Of a DNA stretch of 64,000 nt, positions 42,161 to 51,526 are shown piece by piece. The first letter of the stretch is position 1. Each line of letters starts with the position of its first letter. The notes under the pieces are model-generated. The model ran no database searches. It was not told the origin of the DNA and was given only the letters and a program-made list of their open reading frames with translations. The DNA lies in contig JAFUEB010000002.1 in NCBI GenBank assembly GCA_017464135.1, forward strand, positions 1 through 64,000, in the 5' to 3' direction. The translations under genes were made by a program, and so were the position numbers. This DNA comes from Candidatus Saccharimonadota bacterium (GTDB taxonomy: Bacteria; Patescibacteriota; Saccharimonadia; Saccharimonadales; Saccharimonadaceae).

Positions 42161-43284
42161 CGCTTTTTACCTTTAATCGCACCCTTTAAGCCTTCTATTG
42201 CTAGCTCCCTATGGGACTCGCACTCGACAACGTTTAAAACTGACGCATACTTAAATGTTATTCTGCGGAATAGCCCTGGCATGATTTTACGGATTACTCT
42301 TAGTATAGTGCTGTTTGAGCTCAGCATTATTATATAATTATCTAAATTTTTCGCCGCAAATTCCTCATACTTTTTATTGATTACATCAGTACCCTTAATC
42401 TCCTCCGTCCTGTCCAAAAAATCACTAATTATTTTTTTCGCTATTTCTCCTTGAGCAAGCTTAACCCCATTATCTGTTTGCAGTAATGGAACATATTTTA
42501 TTACTGGCTTATTGCCCATTTCTATCTTAATCAACAATGACGTGTTCCAATACTCGTTACTAATTTTATTAAAAATAAAGTTACCTTGGCCATAAATAAT
42601 AGTCCCACCCATATATTCTTCTTTGCAACCAATACAATGGCTATGCTGACAGATTACCAAATCTGCACCTGAATCAATCATTCTTCTACATCTTTTTTGC
42701 AACAATGGACTTGGATATCTATAGCATTCTTTCCCACCATGATACACTACGATAATATAATCGTGGTCGCTATTAGCACTTTTGATATCGTCGTACAAGA
42801 AAAACTCATCATAAGGATTGGCACCTGGCTTAGTCTCCGTTGCAATAGAAAACTCATGCTCACAACAGTTATAGACTAATACTTTTTTATTATTACACTT
42901 GAACTCGTATCTTTTAATCACTTCTTTTATATTATTCCCAGCGCCAATCCAATGTATGTTATTTTTATCCAATAGTTTTATCGTATCAAACAAGCCGGAC
43001 TCACCATAGTCCATAATGTGGTTATTAGACAGTAAAACACAAGTCGGGTGCATTTTTACAATACCATTAATAACCTTAGTATCGCATTTGATATTTGGTC
43101 CATACTTTTCTATTTTCTTTTCGCTATTTGTCATTGGACATTCTAGATTAAACAATCTAAAATCTGATTCTTCCCATACCTTTAATAAATCCTCGCCCAA
43201 AACTGTTTTTATTTCGCCTTTCGACAATAATTCTTCAGCATTCCCACATGGGGCAACATCTGCACCTATTATAATACTACTCAT
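42157..43284 (-). CDS. CapA-family metallophosphoesterase-like protein
   Basis: 375 residues. The family elements are GADVAPCGN at the start, LFNLECPM, LLSNNHIMDYGESG, VVYHGGKEC and CQHSHCIG, which supply metal ligands of the calcineurin-like fold. CapA-like proteins act in capsule or poly-gamma-glutamate export. The protein has no signal peptide, which is unusual. The stop is TGA. It overlaps both neighbours (8 bases upstream, 4 downstream). Confidence 0.88.
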   Translation of the reverse strand: MSSIIIGADVAPCGNAEELLSKGEIKTVLGEDLLKVWEESDFRLFNLECPMTNSEKKIEKYGPNIKCDTKVINGIVKMHPTCVLLSNNHIMDYGESGLFDTIKLLDKNNIHWIGAGNNIKEVIKRYEFKCNNKKVLVYNCCEHEFSIATETKPGANPYDEFFLYDDIKSANSDHDYIIVVYHGGKECYRYPSPLLQKRCRRMIDSGADLVICQHSHCIGCKEEYMGGTIIYGQGNFIFNKISNEYWNTSLLIKIEMGNKPVIKYVPLLQTDNGVKLAQGEIAKKIISDFLDRTEEIKGTDVINKKYEEFAAKNLDNYIIMLSSNSTILRVIRKIMPGLFRRITFKYASVLNVVECESHRELAIEGLKGAIKGKKR

Positions 43285-44182
43285 GTTCTTCCTTTAATTT
43301 TATCATTTCGCCAAGTTTTTTATTCCACCTTTCATCATCGAATCTCTCATAACCACCAGCAGGATAAAACGTTAGCTCACCAAAATATATTCTTCCGTCT
43401 ATATCATACAAATCAACTCTAACGTGTGGAATACCTTTTGACAACTTTTTAGCAATTGATTTCATTTTACTATAGTTCTTTGGTTTTATTAAATCTTTTC
43501 TGTTTTTATGCCCACCTTCCCTCAAATCAAGAAGGTTGAAATCCTCATCAAACCATGTCTCCTCTAAATCCGTCTGTCTATTAGTGCAAACTAACACCAC
43601 TCCTATTTTGCCATCAAAACAGAAAAACTTATAATCCCTTATTTCACCCTCATTACTGTCTTCTAAATACTTTTCTACAATAATCCTCGGTTTAAGGTTT
43701 TTATACGGCCACTCCCTATAAGACCAATAATAATTCCTTTTTAGACATTTCTTTATTCTTTTTCTTACCTTATTCAAATCCAGTTCCGACTTATCTCTAC
43801 AGATTATAGTGCCACCAGAATCGTGAGTACATTTTATTACGAATTGATCAGGAAGACTATTAAAATTGATTTCTTCAAAACTATCATAAATGCCAATGGT
43901 CGGTATGACATACTCATCTCCGATGGCATTAGTTACGTATTGCTTTGCTTCATACTTATCCACCATCGTAGTGTAAATATCTTTTCTATCATGTAATTTT
44001 AGCCACTGAAGTTTTTCGTTATATGTTTTTGGGTTCTCTAAATCACACTTATTGTTTGTCTTCAACAAATGCATTAACTTTACGTATTTTTCATCATTTA
44101 TTAAATGCAAACCTCGATTATTTAAAAAGACCAAAAGAAACAATGGTTTTTTTATCAGTTTTGCAATCTTACTGTGTCTCAT
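43277..44182 (-). CDS. ATP-grasp (TupA-like) glycosyltransferase-type protein
   Basis: About 301 residues. The pattern TYNEKLQWLKLHDRKD followed by YVIPTIGIYDSFEEI, QFVIKCTHDSGGTIIC and VRVDLYDIDGRIYFGELTF fits the TupA-like ATP-grasp family found in polysaccharide loci. The reaction is not known from sequence. ATG 44182 was chosen because AAAGGA lies six bases upstream; the longer frame starts within the upstream gene. It overlaps the polymerase gene by 14 bases. Confidence 0.82.
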   Translation of the reverse strand: MRHSKIAKLIKKPLFLLVFLNNRGLHLINDEKYVKLMHLLKTNNKCDLENPKTYNEKLQWLKLHDRKDIYTTMVDKYEAKQYVTNAIGDEYVIPTIGIYDSFEEINFNSLPDQFVIKCTHDSGGTIICRDKSELDLNKVRKRIKKCLKRNYYWSYREWPYKNLKPRIIVEKYLEDSNEGEIRDYKFFCFDGKIGVVLVCTNRQTDLEETWFDEDFNLLDLREGGHKNRKDLIKPKNYSKMKSIAKKLSKGIPHVRVDLYDIDGRIYFGELTFYPAGGYERFDDERWNKKLGEMIKLKEEHE

Positions 44183-45428
44183 TATTAATCCTTTGCTTCC
44201 CATTTAATCTAATAAATATATCCACGATACATAGAATAAACATATTAAACTCAAGTGTATAGCTAACATTCCCATAATCTAGTATCAACAAAAGCAACAA
44301 TACGGATAAAAACAACTCTGAATATTTTTTTACACTATCGTCATTTGTGCTTCTTTTTATCCGTATTAATTTAATAATCGCCCAAATCCAATATGAATAG
44401 TAAATCACAAAACCGACCACACCGAGAGTGCACAAAATCTCCGTATAATTATTATGACTATACGCAACATGACGATACTTTTTTTCACGCATATATGTCA
44501 CAAAGTTATTGCCACCATATCCGAAGGCTGGATGTTCTGCAAATAGGGTCATTGCTTCATTCATATAATAATTTCGTTCTATCAAGCTTTTATCAGTTGT
44601 CCCGACCCTTCCATTTACAGTATTTAAAGTAGTAGACTCTGAGTTTTCACTATTCAATGTGAGGAAGAATCTCTCCAACCTATATCCCATGGTGCTATAT
44701 AATTTGTCATTCGATATCACAATAAAAATCATTGCCGCAGCCATTAATAAAGACACCAGTACTTTTAGAACCTTCTTCTTGTTCGCTGAGGTAATAAATA
44801 TTACCATTATCAATCCGAGTATTATTAGCAGTAAAGCTTTCTTTGAGCCAGAAAGAAGCGTCAAAATCGTAAACAAAATAGATAATAAAGAATAAAGCAA
44901 TCTGTTAATTTGAATACTTTTATTGCATAGTAGGAACAATGAGATAATAAAACCAAATGCCATTCTAATCCCAAAAGAATTAGCATTCATATCAATTGCA
45001 CCACCTATCCTAGAAGAACCCAATTCGGATAATGGTGTCAACAATAATGTCATTATTGCGGAAATTGCGATAGAACACACTATCAGCTTTAACAATTTTT
45101 CAATCTTTTTTTCATCCGTTATCAATTTTGGTAAAAATAGGAAAATACCGATAGTATATGCAAAAGCTGACAAATACCTAATAGTGTCTGAAGCGTCGCT
45201 ACTCCAAAATGCCGAAATAAAATAATATGTCCAAAAAACTACGCCCCATTTTAATATTCTTGTTAACAAAATATTTTTGTTGACTAAAAAAGAATATCCA
45301 AGGACTAATATATAAGACGCAACAGTTATGATGGGGTTTAATCTAAACGCAGAAATCGAAACAAGGAAGAATAGTAGCAACACATCTTCTGTTTTGATAC
45401 TAACTCTTTTTTCTTTAAACAATTTCAT
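44169..45428 (-). CDS. Wzy-type O-antigen/exopolysaccharide polymerase
   Basis: About 419 residues with 11-12 membrane helices and one larger outer loop (about 255-330). This loop holds the Wzy/O-antigen ligase-type FAEHPAFGYGGNNF and the conserved HNNYTEILCTLG. It joins repeat units outside the membrane. The start was set at ATG 45428, one base after the upstream stop, with AAGGA 11 bases before; the frame from TTG 45449 is less likely. Confidence 0.87.
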   Translation of the reverse strand: MKLFKEKRVSIKTEDVLLLFFLVSISAFRLNPIITVASYILVLGYSFLVNKNILLTRILKWGVVFWTYYFISAFWSSDASDTIRYLSAFAYTIGIFLFLPKLITDEKKIEKLLKLIVCSIAISAIMTLLLTPLSELGSSRIGGAIDMNANSFGIRMAFGFIISLFLLCNKSIQINRLLYSLLSILFTILTLLSGSKKALLLIILGLIMVIFITSANKKKVLKVLVSLLMAAAMIFIVISNDKLYSTMGYRLERFFLTLNSENSESTTLNTVNGRVGTTDKSLIERNYYMNEAMTLFAEHPAFGYGGNNFVTYMREKKYRHVAYSHNNYTEILCTLGVVGFVIYYSYWIWAIIKLIRIKRSTNDDSVKKYSELFLSVLLLLLILDYGNVSYTLEFNMFILCIVDIFIRLNGKQRINNETQ

Positions 45429-45429
45429 T

Positions 45430-47826
45430 TTATAGATTATCCTTAGCAATTATCTCGTAAATATCCATATATTTGTTTGACATAAACTTGCTACTAAAGT
45501 TTTCTTCCACATTTTTCCTAGCGCAATGGCCTACTTTGTCCAGATTAATATTACACATCTTTTTAAGCTTTTCAAAATAATCATCGCTACTACTATTATT
45601 AAACACCAATCCTCCACTTTTTTCTCCATCCGGCAGAAGTTCCTTATGCTGCGGAATGTCCGATAATAACACAGGAAGCCCCATTGCCATTGCTTCAAGC
45701 ACACCATTTGGCAAACCTTCCGATTTACTAGCCGAAACATAAGCATCGCCTACACCTAGATACGCATTGACATTATCTACTGGGCCAGTAAAGATCAAAT
45801 TATCTCTTCTGCCATATTTTTCATGTATAGTTTCAAAATCATCTCCACCCCCTAGTAGCAACATTTTTTCATTTTCTTTACATACTTGTAAGAAACCATC
45901 AATCATAAATGGTATGTTTTTGCGCTCAATAAATTGTCCAGAATAAACCCATACAAAATCATTTTCAGAGAAACTCAATTTCTTCCGTATTGATTTTTTC
46001 TCCGAGGCACTTAGTGGAACATACTTTTCTACATCCACACCATTCTGAATACAATCCGTTTTAATTCCTAGTTTTTCCTGATACATTTTTTGTAAGCTTT
46101 TTGAACATGATACGACTGTATTGGTATTCTTTATTGCAGATATTTGCATTTTCGCTAGCATTAAGCCTCTTGCTTTACCAAATTTTGCCGGATAATCTTC
46201 GTAAGCATAATTCCTTAAAGTAAAGACATGATTCTTAAACCCAATCGTACTAATTAAGTAGTCCGGAAATACACCCATCGAATGGATAACATCCGGCTTG
46301 ATTTCAGACAAGGCCCTCTCCATCCTCTCGGTCTTTTTTCTAATAATCGATTTTTTACCTATGAGCACCATATGATGCTCCGAAACGTATGGCAAATAAT
46401 CATTAATACGCGAATCCAGACCTTCTTCATAAATCGTCACAAGTACTGGATCAAATCTTGTTCTGTCCAAGTTCTTAATGATGTTTAACGTCTGTTGAGT
46501 CGGGCCACTTTTGCGGCATGAAGTCATCAAGTATACAATTTTGATTTTGCCGTTCAGACTACTATTGCATTTTGCGACCTTCAAAATGTTTTCTGGGATC
46601 TCCACCACATACACCCCTCTTTTTCCTTCAAAACATGCGTCAAAGCACACTTTCTTTCCATCTCTGCTCCACCTTGGATGTAAATCGCAGCGTGTGTCGT
46701 TATCATATCTGAATGGTGCATATACCTTTGCAATTATAGTGCTCGTAGTATCGGATAAAACTCTAAGAACCTGGACTCGTTTACGATTTGGATAAGTATC
46801 AGTCACTACTAATTTGCCATTCGGCGAATAACTCGGATGCCCATCTACCGTCAACCACTCCCATTTCTGTTCATATTTAGGTGTTTTATCTTTCATCAAG
46901 AAATAACCATTCTTACCATCTTTTCTACAATAGGCTAGTATTTCCGAATTGTTTTTCCAATAACAATGCGAAACCATGTTATCGTCAGACAAATTGTATA
47001 GATTCTGCCCATCTATATCACAAGTTAACAAGCGACTAATTTTCTTTCCGCCTTTTAGCCATCTGTGGATCACCATAAAACGCTTCCCATCCGGGCTTAA
47101 CATTAAATGATTCACTTTATGCTCCGCTCCGTCCATATCGTCACGGTGCTCAAAATCACATAATTGCTTGTAAGACAGAATCGACTCAATCTTTCCACTT
47201 CTTAAATCGAGCCTTGAAACACAAGGCGCATCCGGAACTTTTTCATCCTTCGTCTTATCCTCAAGATTAGAATAACCATATCCCGGACGCAAGCGATGCA
47301 ATCTCGAGAAATCTAGCGAAAGCGCTGTTTTACCATCGTTTGAAACCGTATATACCGGAGCATCGAACAACTTTTCATCACCAGTAAAAACATTCCTAAT
47401 TACTGAAACGTACTTACCTTTTCTGAAATCGTTATAAATAATTTCTTTATCATAATTTGGCCCTAACCAACCCAGCATGCAACCTTGTTGCACATTCCAA
47501 GTATGTGTTTTTGATAGCACTTCAATCTTGTTATTATTCTCAGTGTCGATTAATACAATTTCCGCCTCGTCCTTTGGTGCAACTTCTTTAGAGGCATTTT
47601 TTACGCGAATGCAAAGCATATATCGCCCGCTTGCATCCCATGGTGATTTATCGTAATAACCAAACAAGTATTCATAGTCATCTTTAGGCGTTACTCTTTT
47701 GATATTACCTTCTGATTTTTTGGATCGTGAAATAGCAACACTTGCAACTTGATAGACACGCTTCGTTGCCTTTTTAAGAGCAGGAAAATTCATTAATGCG
47801 TCGTGAACCTTACTTTCTAGACCCAT
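45430..47826 (-). CDS. Fusion: TolB-like beta-propeller plus GT4 glycosyltransferase
   Basis: 798 residues. Residues about 40-415 form repeated blades with TolB/WD40-like turns (SPDGKRFMVIHR, SPNGKLVVTD, WSRDGKKVCFD). Residues about 425-795 are a complete GT-B transferase: KIVYLMTSCRKSGPTQQTL at the start, WVYSGQFIERKN and the SKSEGLPNGVLEAMAMGLP donor-site motif. The propeller may bind glycan or partner protein. The frame is unbroken across the junction, so it is a true fusion. AGAAGGTG precedes the ATG. Confidence 0.88.
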   Translation of the reverse strand: MGLESKVHDALMNFPALKKATKRVYQVASVAISRSKKSEGNIKRVTPKDDYEYLFGYYDKSPWDASGRYMLCIRVKNASKEVAPKDEAEIVLIDTENNNKIEVLSKTHTWNVQQGCMLGWLGPNYDKEIIYNDFRKGKYVSVIRNVFTGDEKLFDAPVYTVSNDGKTALSLDFSRLHRLRPGYGYSNLEDKTKDEKVPDAPCVSRLDLRSGKIESILSYKQLCDFEHRDDMDGAEHKVNHLMLSPDGKRFMVIHRWLKGGKKISRLLTCDIDGQNLYNLSDDNMVSHCYWKNNSEILAYCRKDGKNGYFLMKDKTPKYEQKWEWLTVDGHPSYSPNGKLVVTDTYPNRKRVQVLRVLSDTTSTIIAKVYAPFRYDNDTRCDLHPRWSRDGKKVCFDACFEGKRGVYVVEIPENILKVAKCNSSLNGKIKIVYLMTSCRKSGPTQQTLNIIKNLDRTRFDPVLVTIYEEGLDSRINDYLPYVSEHHMVLIGKKSIIRKKTERMERALSEIKPDVIHSMGVFPDYLISTIGFKNHVFTLRNYAYEDYPAKFGKARGLMLAKMQISAIKNTNTVVSCSKSLQKMYQEKLGIKTDCIQNGVDVEKYVPLSASEKKSIRKKLSFSENDFVWVYSGQFIERKNIPFMIDGFLQVCKENEKMLLLGGGDDFETIHEKYGRRDNLIFTGPVDNVNAYLGVGDAYVSASKSEGLPNGVLEAMAMGLPVLLSDIPQHKELLPDGEKSGGLVFNNSSSDDYFEKLKKMCNINLDKVGHCARKNVEENFSSKFMSNKYMDIYEIIAKDNL

Positions 47827-48655
47827 CCGTCACCTTCTCCCGCATGAATTTTTTAAACAATGCTTGTCTTATTCCGTTTGGAGCAATTGCCGAACAAAAA
47901 CGTACAGACACTGCAGCCATATACTGCGGCACCGAAATGAATTTATTCTTTCGCATTTTTTTATACAACTGTTTTTGAATCTTGAAGTATTTTAGCCCAG
48001 AACGTCTCTTGAATGTCTTTCTATCTTCACGCATGTATACCAAGATTTCTTGGATATTGTATAGCTCATAGCCATTCATTAATAAATTCGTCCACAAATA
48101 CCAGTCCTGGCATTTTCTCACTTCCGGATAATTGCCTACAGCAAGAATATCTTTCTTACGGAACATCACAGATGGATGATTCATCGGGCTACGCCATTTT
48201 ACAAACTTAATAATCTCTTCATTTGTTTCCGGTACTTTACGAATCGTTTTAACGTCTTCAATGGTAACTGCAAATTCACCAACTAATCCACCTACGGCGC
48301 TAAGCTTTGGATTCTTTTCGAAAACTTCTAGTTCTTTTTCACAACGATCTTCTCTAGAAATATCGTCCGAATCCATTCTTGCAATCAAATCATTCTTACA
48401 CTCCGGAATCCCTGTTCTAAGGCAATGCCCTAATCCGTGGTTTTCTTCGTGGCGAATCACACGTAAGCGCTTACCAAATTTTTCTTGCATTTCGGCAATC
48501 GTTTCATCTAGCTTCTTTGTTAGTGGCCCATCGCAGATTAATACAAAATCATCCGTCGGAATTGTCTGGTTGTAAATACTCTCCATGCTTTGCTTCAAAA
48601 TACCAGGCTTTTCATCCTTATATACCGACATCAAAACCGAATAGTTCTCTTTCAT
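47810..48655 (-). CDS. Glycosyltransferase family 2
   Basis: About 281 residues. ENYSVLMSVYKDEKPG opens the GT-A domain. LICDGPLT, ARMDSDDIS (DxD) near 90 and KCQDWYLWTNLLMNGY near 185 are typical of transferases that add Gal or Rha-type sugars. It is the first gene of the polysaccharide transcription block. ATG 48655 is used; an in-frame GTG at 48682 lies 5 bases after TGGTAGAAT and would be a leaderless start. Confidence 0.88.
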   Translation of the reverse strand: MKENYSVLMSVYKDEKPGILKQSMESIYNQTIPTDDFVLICDGPLTKKLDETIAEMQEKFGKRLRVIRHEENHGLGHCLRTGIPECKNDLIARMDSDDISREDRCEKELEVFEKNPKLSAVGGLVGEFAVTIEDVKTIRKVPETNEEIIKFVKWRSPMNHPSVMFRKKDILAVGNYPEVRKCQDWYLWTNLLMNGYELYNIQEILVYMREDRKTFKRRSGLKYFKIQKQLYKKMRKNKFISVPQYMAAVSVRFCSAIAPNGIRQALFKKFMREKVTDGSRK

Positions 48656-48687
48656 TTTAGTCAAAAAACCACACTTTTCCACTTAAT

Positions 48688-48693
48688 ATTCTA
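48688..48693 (-). promoter_or_regulatory. Extended -10 of the glycosyltransferase block
   Basis: Minus-strand TGGTAGAAT. It lies between the rpsH terminator and the first glycosyltransferase gene, so the block can be transcribed apart from the ribosomal operon. Confidence 0.55.
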
Positions 48694-48741
48694 CCACAAA
48701 ACGGAGCAAATGTAAAAAGTTTAAGCTTATTTTCACCCCAG

Positions 48742-48783
48742 AAAATAAAAAATACCACCATATATTATATATATGGTGGTACT
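48742..48783 (-). terminator. Strong rho-independent terminator after rpsH
   Basis: TACCACCATATAT pairs perfectly (13 bp) with ATATATGGTGGTA around a 3-base loop, followed on the minus strand by TTTTTTATTTT. It ends the first half of the ribosomal cluster. Confidence 0.93.
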
Positions 48784-48828
48784 ACGTAAAGCGGTCAAAC
48801 TTTATTGTGTGCTCGCGCTAGCAACGAA

Positions 48829-49230
48829 TTACCAAACGCGAACGAGGATCTCGCCACCAAGACGATTCTTCTTGGCATCGCGGCCGGTCATGAGGCCCTT
48901 AGACGTAGATACGATTACCGTACCACGACCGGACTTTACTACCGGAAGTTCATCTGCGGATGAGTACACACGGCGACCTGGCTTAGAAACCTTAGTGATT
49001 TCATTAATTTGTGCCAAAGTGCCCGGTTCGTTAATGACAATGTGGAGTAAACCACGTGGTTTGCCATCCTCAACTTTGTATGAAGCGAGATAACCATTCT
49101 TTACTAAAATCGCAACGATTGCCTCTTTGAGTTTCGAAGTAGGAACGAGGATTTCAGTCTTGTTTGCCGAAATCGCATTACGAATGCGGGTAAGTAAATC
49201 GGCGATTTGATCAGTTGTTTGTAATGACAT
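48829..49230 (-). CDS. rpsH: 30S ribosomal protein uS8
   Basis: 133 residues, normal. It starts MSLQTTDQIADLLTRIRNA and ends with the conserved STSKGLMTGRDAKKNRLGGE before ILVRVW. It binds helix 21 of 16S rRNA. In most bacteria rplF follows at once; here a terminator and the polysaccharide locus follow. Confidence 0.97.
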   Translation of the reverse strand: MSLQTTDQIADLLTRIRNAISANKTEILVPTSKLKEAIVAILVKNGYLASYKVEDGKPRGLLHIVINEPGTLAQINEITKVSKPGRRVYSSADELPVVKSGRGTVIVSTSKGLMTGRDAKKNRLGGEILVRVW

Positions 49231-49245
49231 GTCTTCTCCTTTCTC

Positions 49246-49515
49246 CTACCAGCTACTCTTAGTTACACCAGGAATTTCGCCCTTAGATGCTTTTTCCCGG
49301 AAATTAATACGGCTTAGGCCAAAGCGGCGCATATAGCCACGTGGACGACCATCGAGCATATCGCGGTTTTTGAGGCGAGTTGGGCTGGCGTTACGTGGAA
49401 GCTTTTGGAGACCTTCAAGATCACCGGCAGCTTTTAGTTCAGCGCGTTTGGCTTTATATTTTTCGTACATTTTGCGGCGTTTTTCGTCACGGAGAACTGC
49501 AGATTTCTTAGCCAT
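49246..49515 (-). CDS. rpsN: 30S ribosomal protein uS14, zinc-free form
   Basis: 89 residues from ATG 49515. It has [15 protein letters not shown] and [18 protein letters not shown], the C-terminal signature of S14, but no CxxC pairs, so it is the zinc-independent type. The longer frame adds seven residues that overlap rplE and is not used. Confidence 0.95.
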   Translation of the reverse strand: MAKKSAVLRDEKRRKMYEKYKAKRAELKAAGDLEGLQKLPRNASPTRLKNRDMLDGRPRGYMRRFGLSRINFREKASKGEIPGVTKSSW

Positions 49516-49516
49516 C

Positions 49517-50101
49517 TTACTTGTCTCCTTTCTCAAACGGCATTCCGAAGAGTTCTAGCAATTTAGTGCTTCCTTCCTTTGAACCATTCTTAATAATAAA
49601 CGTAACTTCAAGGCCGTGAAGCACAGCTGCATCTTCGAAAGTGATTTCTGGGAACACAGTCTGCTCTTTGAGACCGAGATTGTAATTACCTTGTTTATCA
49701 AATGCAGTGCGGCTCACACCGTGGAAGTCACGAACGTGTGGCAATGCGATGTTGATAAGACGATCCACAAATTCGTACATTTTGTCGTTTCTGAGGGTAG
49801 TGAGGTAACCAACTGGTGCACCCATACCTTTACGAATCTTAAATGTAGCGATGGATTTCTTTGCAAGTCTCGAAGTGGCTGCTTGACCGGTAATCTTGGC
49901 GATGGTAAGTTCTACCGTTTCGGTGAATTTCTTATCTTCGCGCTTCTTACCGACGCCACAAGAGACGATAACTTTCTTAAGCTCAGGAACTTCATTGATG
50001 TTCTTGAGTTTAAGTTCTTTCATGAGTTTCGCCTTCAGCTCGTTGTTGTAGAGCTCTTTAAGGCGAGGTGCAGTCTTAGCTGCAGATTTCTTTTCCGCCA
50101 T
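49517..50101 (-). CDS. rplE: 50S ribosomal protein uL5
   Basis: 194 residues, slightly long from an N-terminal Ala/Lys extension. Signatures include [14 protein letters not shown], the P-loop-adjacent [16 protein letters not shown] and [11 protein letters not shown]. It binds 5S rRNA and the P-site tRNA. The start overlaps the rplX stop by one base. Confidence 0.97.
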   Translation of the reverse strand: MAEKKSAAKTAPRLKELYNNELKAKLMKELKLKNINEVPELKKVIVSCGVGKKREDKKFTETVELTIAKITGQAATSRLAKKSIATFKIRKGMGAPVGYLTTLRNDKMYEFVDRLINIALPHVRDFHGVSRTAFDKQGNYNLGLKEQTVFPEITFEDAAVLHGLEVTFIIKNGSKEGSTKLLELFGMPFEKGDK

Positions 50102-50397
50102 TACTTAGCTCCTTTCTTTGCCTTAGCGTCTTTCTTATCTGCTTTCTTAGCAGCTTTCTTTTCTACCTTTGCCGCTTCTACAAGCTTCAAATTCGATAAA
50201 TCAATTCCAACATGGATAGTCTTTTTACCACCTTTTGGATTGGTATAAGATTTCTTCATGTGGCGTTCGACTACGCCGATACCTTCGAGCATAGCTTTAC
50301 CGGCCTTGCGATCGATTTTGACAATTTTAGCTTTCTTGCCTTTGTTGTCGCCTGCAATTACGAGCACGGTGTCATTTGCTTTCAAATTCTGTGCCAT
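50101..50397 (-). CDS. rplX: 50S ribosomal protein uL24
   Basis: 98 residues. The KOW motif is DTVLVIAGDNKGKKAKIVKI, followed by VERHMKKSYTNPKGG. L24 starts 50S assembly. The C-terminal 25 residues are a Lys/Ala tail. It sits 1 base after rplN. Confidence 0.96.
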   Translation of the reverse strand: MAQNLKANDTVLVIAGDNKGKKAKIVKIDRKAGKAMLEGIGVVERHMKKSYTNPKGGKKTIHVGIDLSNLKLVEAAKVEKKAAKKADKKDAKAKKGAK

Positions 50398-50398
50398 A

Positions 50399-50767
50399 TT
50401 AGAGTACCTCCGGTGCTAAGCTGATAATCTTCGTAAATCCGAGATCACGAAGCTCGCGTGGGATTGGGCCAAAGACACGGGTGCCTTTTGGTGTCTTGTC
50501 CTCATTTACGAGCACAGCTGCGTTTTCGTCGAAGCGGATGGTAGAACCATCTGGACGGCGGATTGGTTGTACGGTGCGTACAATCACAGCCTTCACCACA
50601 GCTTTCTTCTTCACGTTACCGGTTGGGGATGCATCCTTCACCGAGCAAGTGACGATGTCGCCGACACGTGCATACCTAGCACGGGTACCGCCGAGCACGC
50701 GGATAACTCCGAGCTCCTTGGCGCCGCTGTTGTCAGCAACTTTTAATCTGGTTTCTTGTTGAATCAT
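50399..50767 (-). CDS. rplN: 50S ribosomal protein uL14
   Basis: 122 residues from ATG 50767 ([18 protein letters not shown]). The longer open frame starts inside rps[16 protein letters not shown] and the C-terminal [12 protein letters not shown] match L14, which contacts 16S rRNA across the subunit interface. Confidence 0.97.
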   Translation of the reverse strand: MIQQETRLKVADNSGAKELGVIRVLGGTRARYARVGDIVTCSVKDASPTGNVKKKAVVKAVIVRTVQPIRRPDGSTIRFDENAAVLVNEDKTPKGTRVFGPIPRELRDLGFTKIISLAPEVL

Positions 50768-50768
50768 A

Positions 50769-51104
50769 TTATTCTTCCCCCTTTTCTGCCTTAGCGACTT
50801 TGTCTGCGCCAACCTTTTCCGGCATTTCCACGGTGTTTACATCGTCTTTAAGTTCGACGGTACCACGTGATTTCTCGAGAATCTTCACGAGCTTGTATGC
50901 CTTGGTCTTGGAGATTGGAGCGACCATCATGATTTCGACTTTGTCGCCAACCTTGGCCTCATTCTTCTCATCGTGAGCGGTGTACTTACGAGTCTTCGTG
51001 TACTGCTTGCGATAGAGAGGATGAGTCTCACGACTTACGATGGAGACGGTAATGGTCTTATCACGCTTGTCGGAGGTCACAATTCCTTGTAATGTGTGTG
51101 CCAT
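50769..51104 (-). CDS. rpsQ: 30S ribosomal protein uS17
   Basis: 111 residues from ATG 51104 ([18 protein letters not shown]). The OB-fold core has [23 protein letters not shown]; about 25 acidic/basic residues extend the usual end. The start directly follows the rplP stop, so the gene for L29, normally between these two, is absent here. Confidence 0.96.
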   Translation of the reverse strand: MAHTLQGIVTSDKRDKTITVSIVSRETHPLYRKQYTKTRKYTAHDEKNEAKVGDKVEIMMVAPISKTKAYKLVKILEKSRGTVELKDDVNTVEMPEKVGADKVAKAEKGEE

Positions 51105-51105
51105 A

Positions 51106-51525
51106 TTAGAACTCCTCTTTCTTAATAATTTTGCATTTAACTGGCAACTTGTGAGAAGCGAGGCGAAGTGCTTCTTTAGCTTGCTCATCAGTTACGTCAG
51201 CGATCTCAAACATCACGGTACCGGCTTTCACCTTAGCTACGAAGAACTGTGGTTCGCCTTTACCGGAACCCATTTTCACATCAAGTGGTTTCTTGGTCAC
51301 TGGAGTATGCGGGAAAATGCGAATCCAGATTTTACCACCACGCTTAATGTAACGGGTAATAGCTTGACGGGCGGCCTCGATTTGGCGGCTGTTAATGCGC
51401 TCGTTGTCGAGTGACATCAAACCGTAATCACCGAAAGCGACCGTGTTGCAACGTGTTGCAACGCCTTCGTTTTTGCCTTTGCGTACCTTGCGGTGTGCAG
51501 TTTTCTTTGGAAGTAAAATAGCCAT
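51106..51525 (-). CDS. rplP: 50S ribosomal protein uL16
   Basis: 139 residues. It starts MAILLPKKTAHRKVRKGKNE and contains RYIKRGGKIWIRIFPHTPVT and MGSGKGEPQFFVA, the A-site tRNA elbow-contacting loops. The next gene is rpsQ without the usual rpmC. Confidence 0.97.
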   Translation of the reverse strand: MAILLPKKTAHRKVRKGKNEGVATRCNTVAFGDYGLMSLDNERINSRQIEAARQAITRYIKRGGKIWIRIFPHTPVTKKPLDVKMGSGKGEPQFFVAKVKAGTVMFEIADVTDEQAKEALRLASHKLPVKCKIIKKEEF

Positions 51526-51526
51526 A

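Noticed and set aside
49616-50248. 210-codon plus-strand frame over rplE/rplX
   Set aside because: Antisense of two ribosomal protein genes; the translation has no protein-like pattern.
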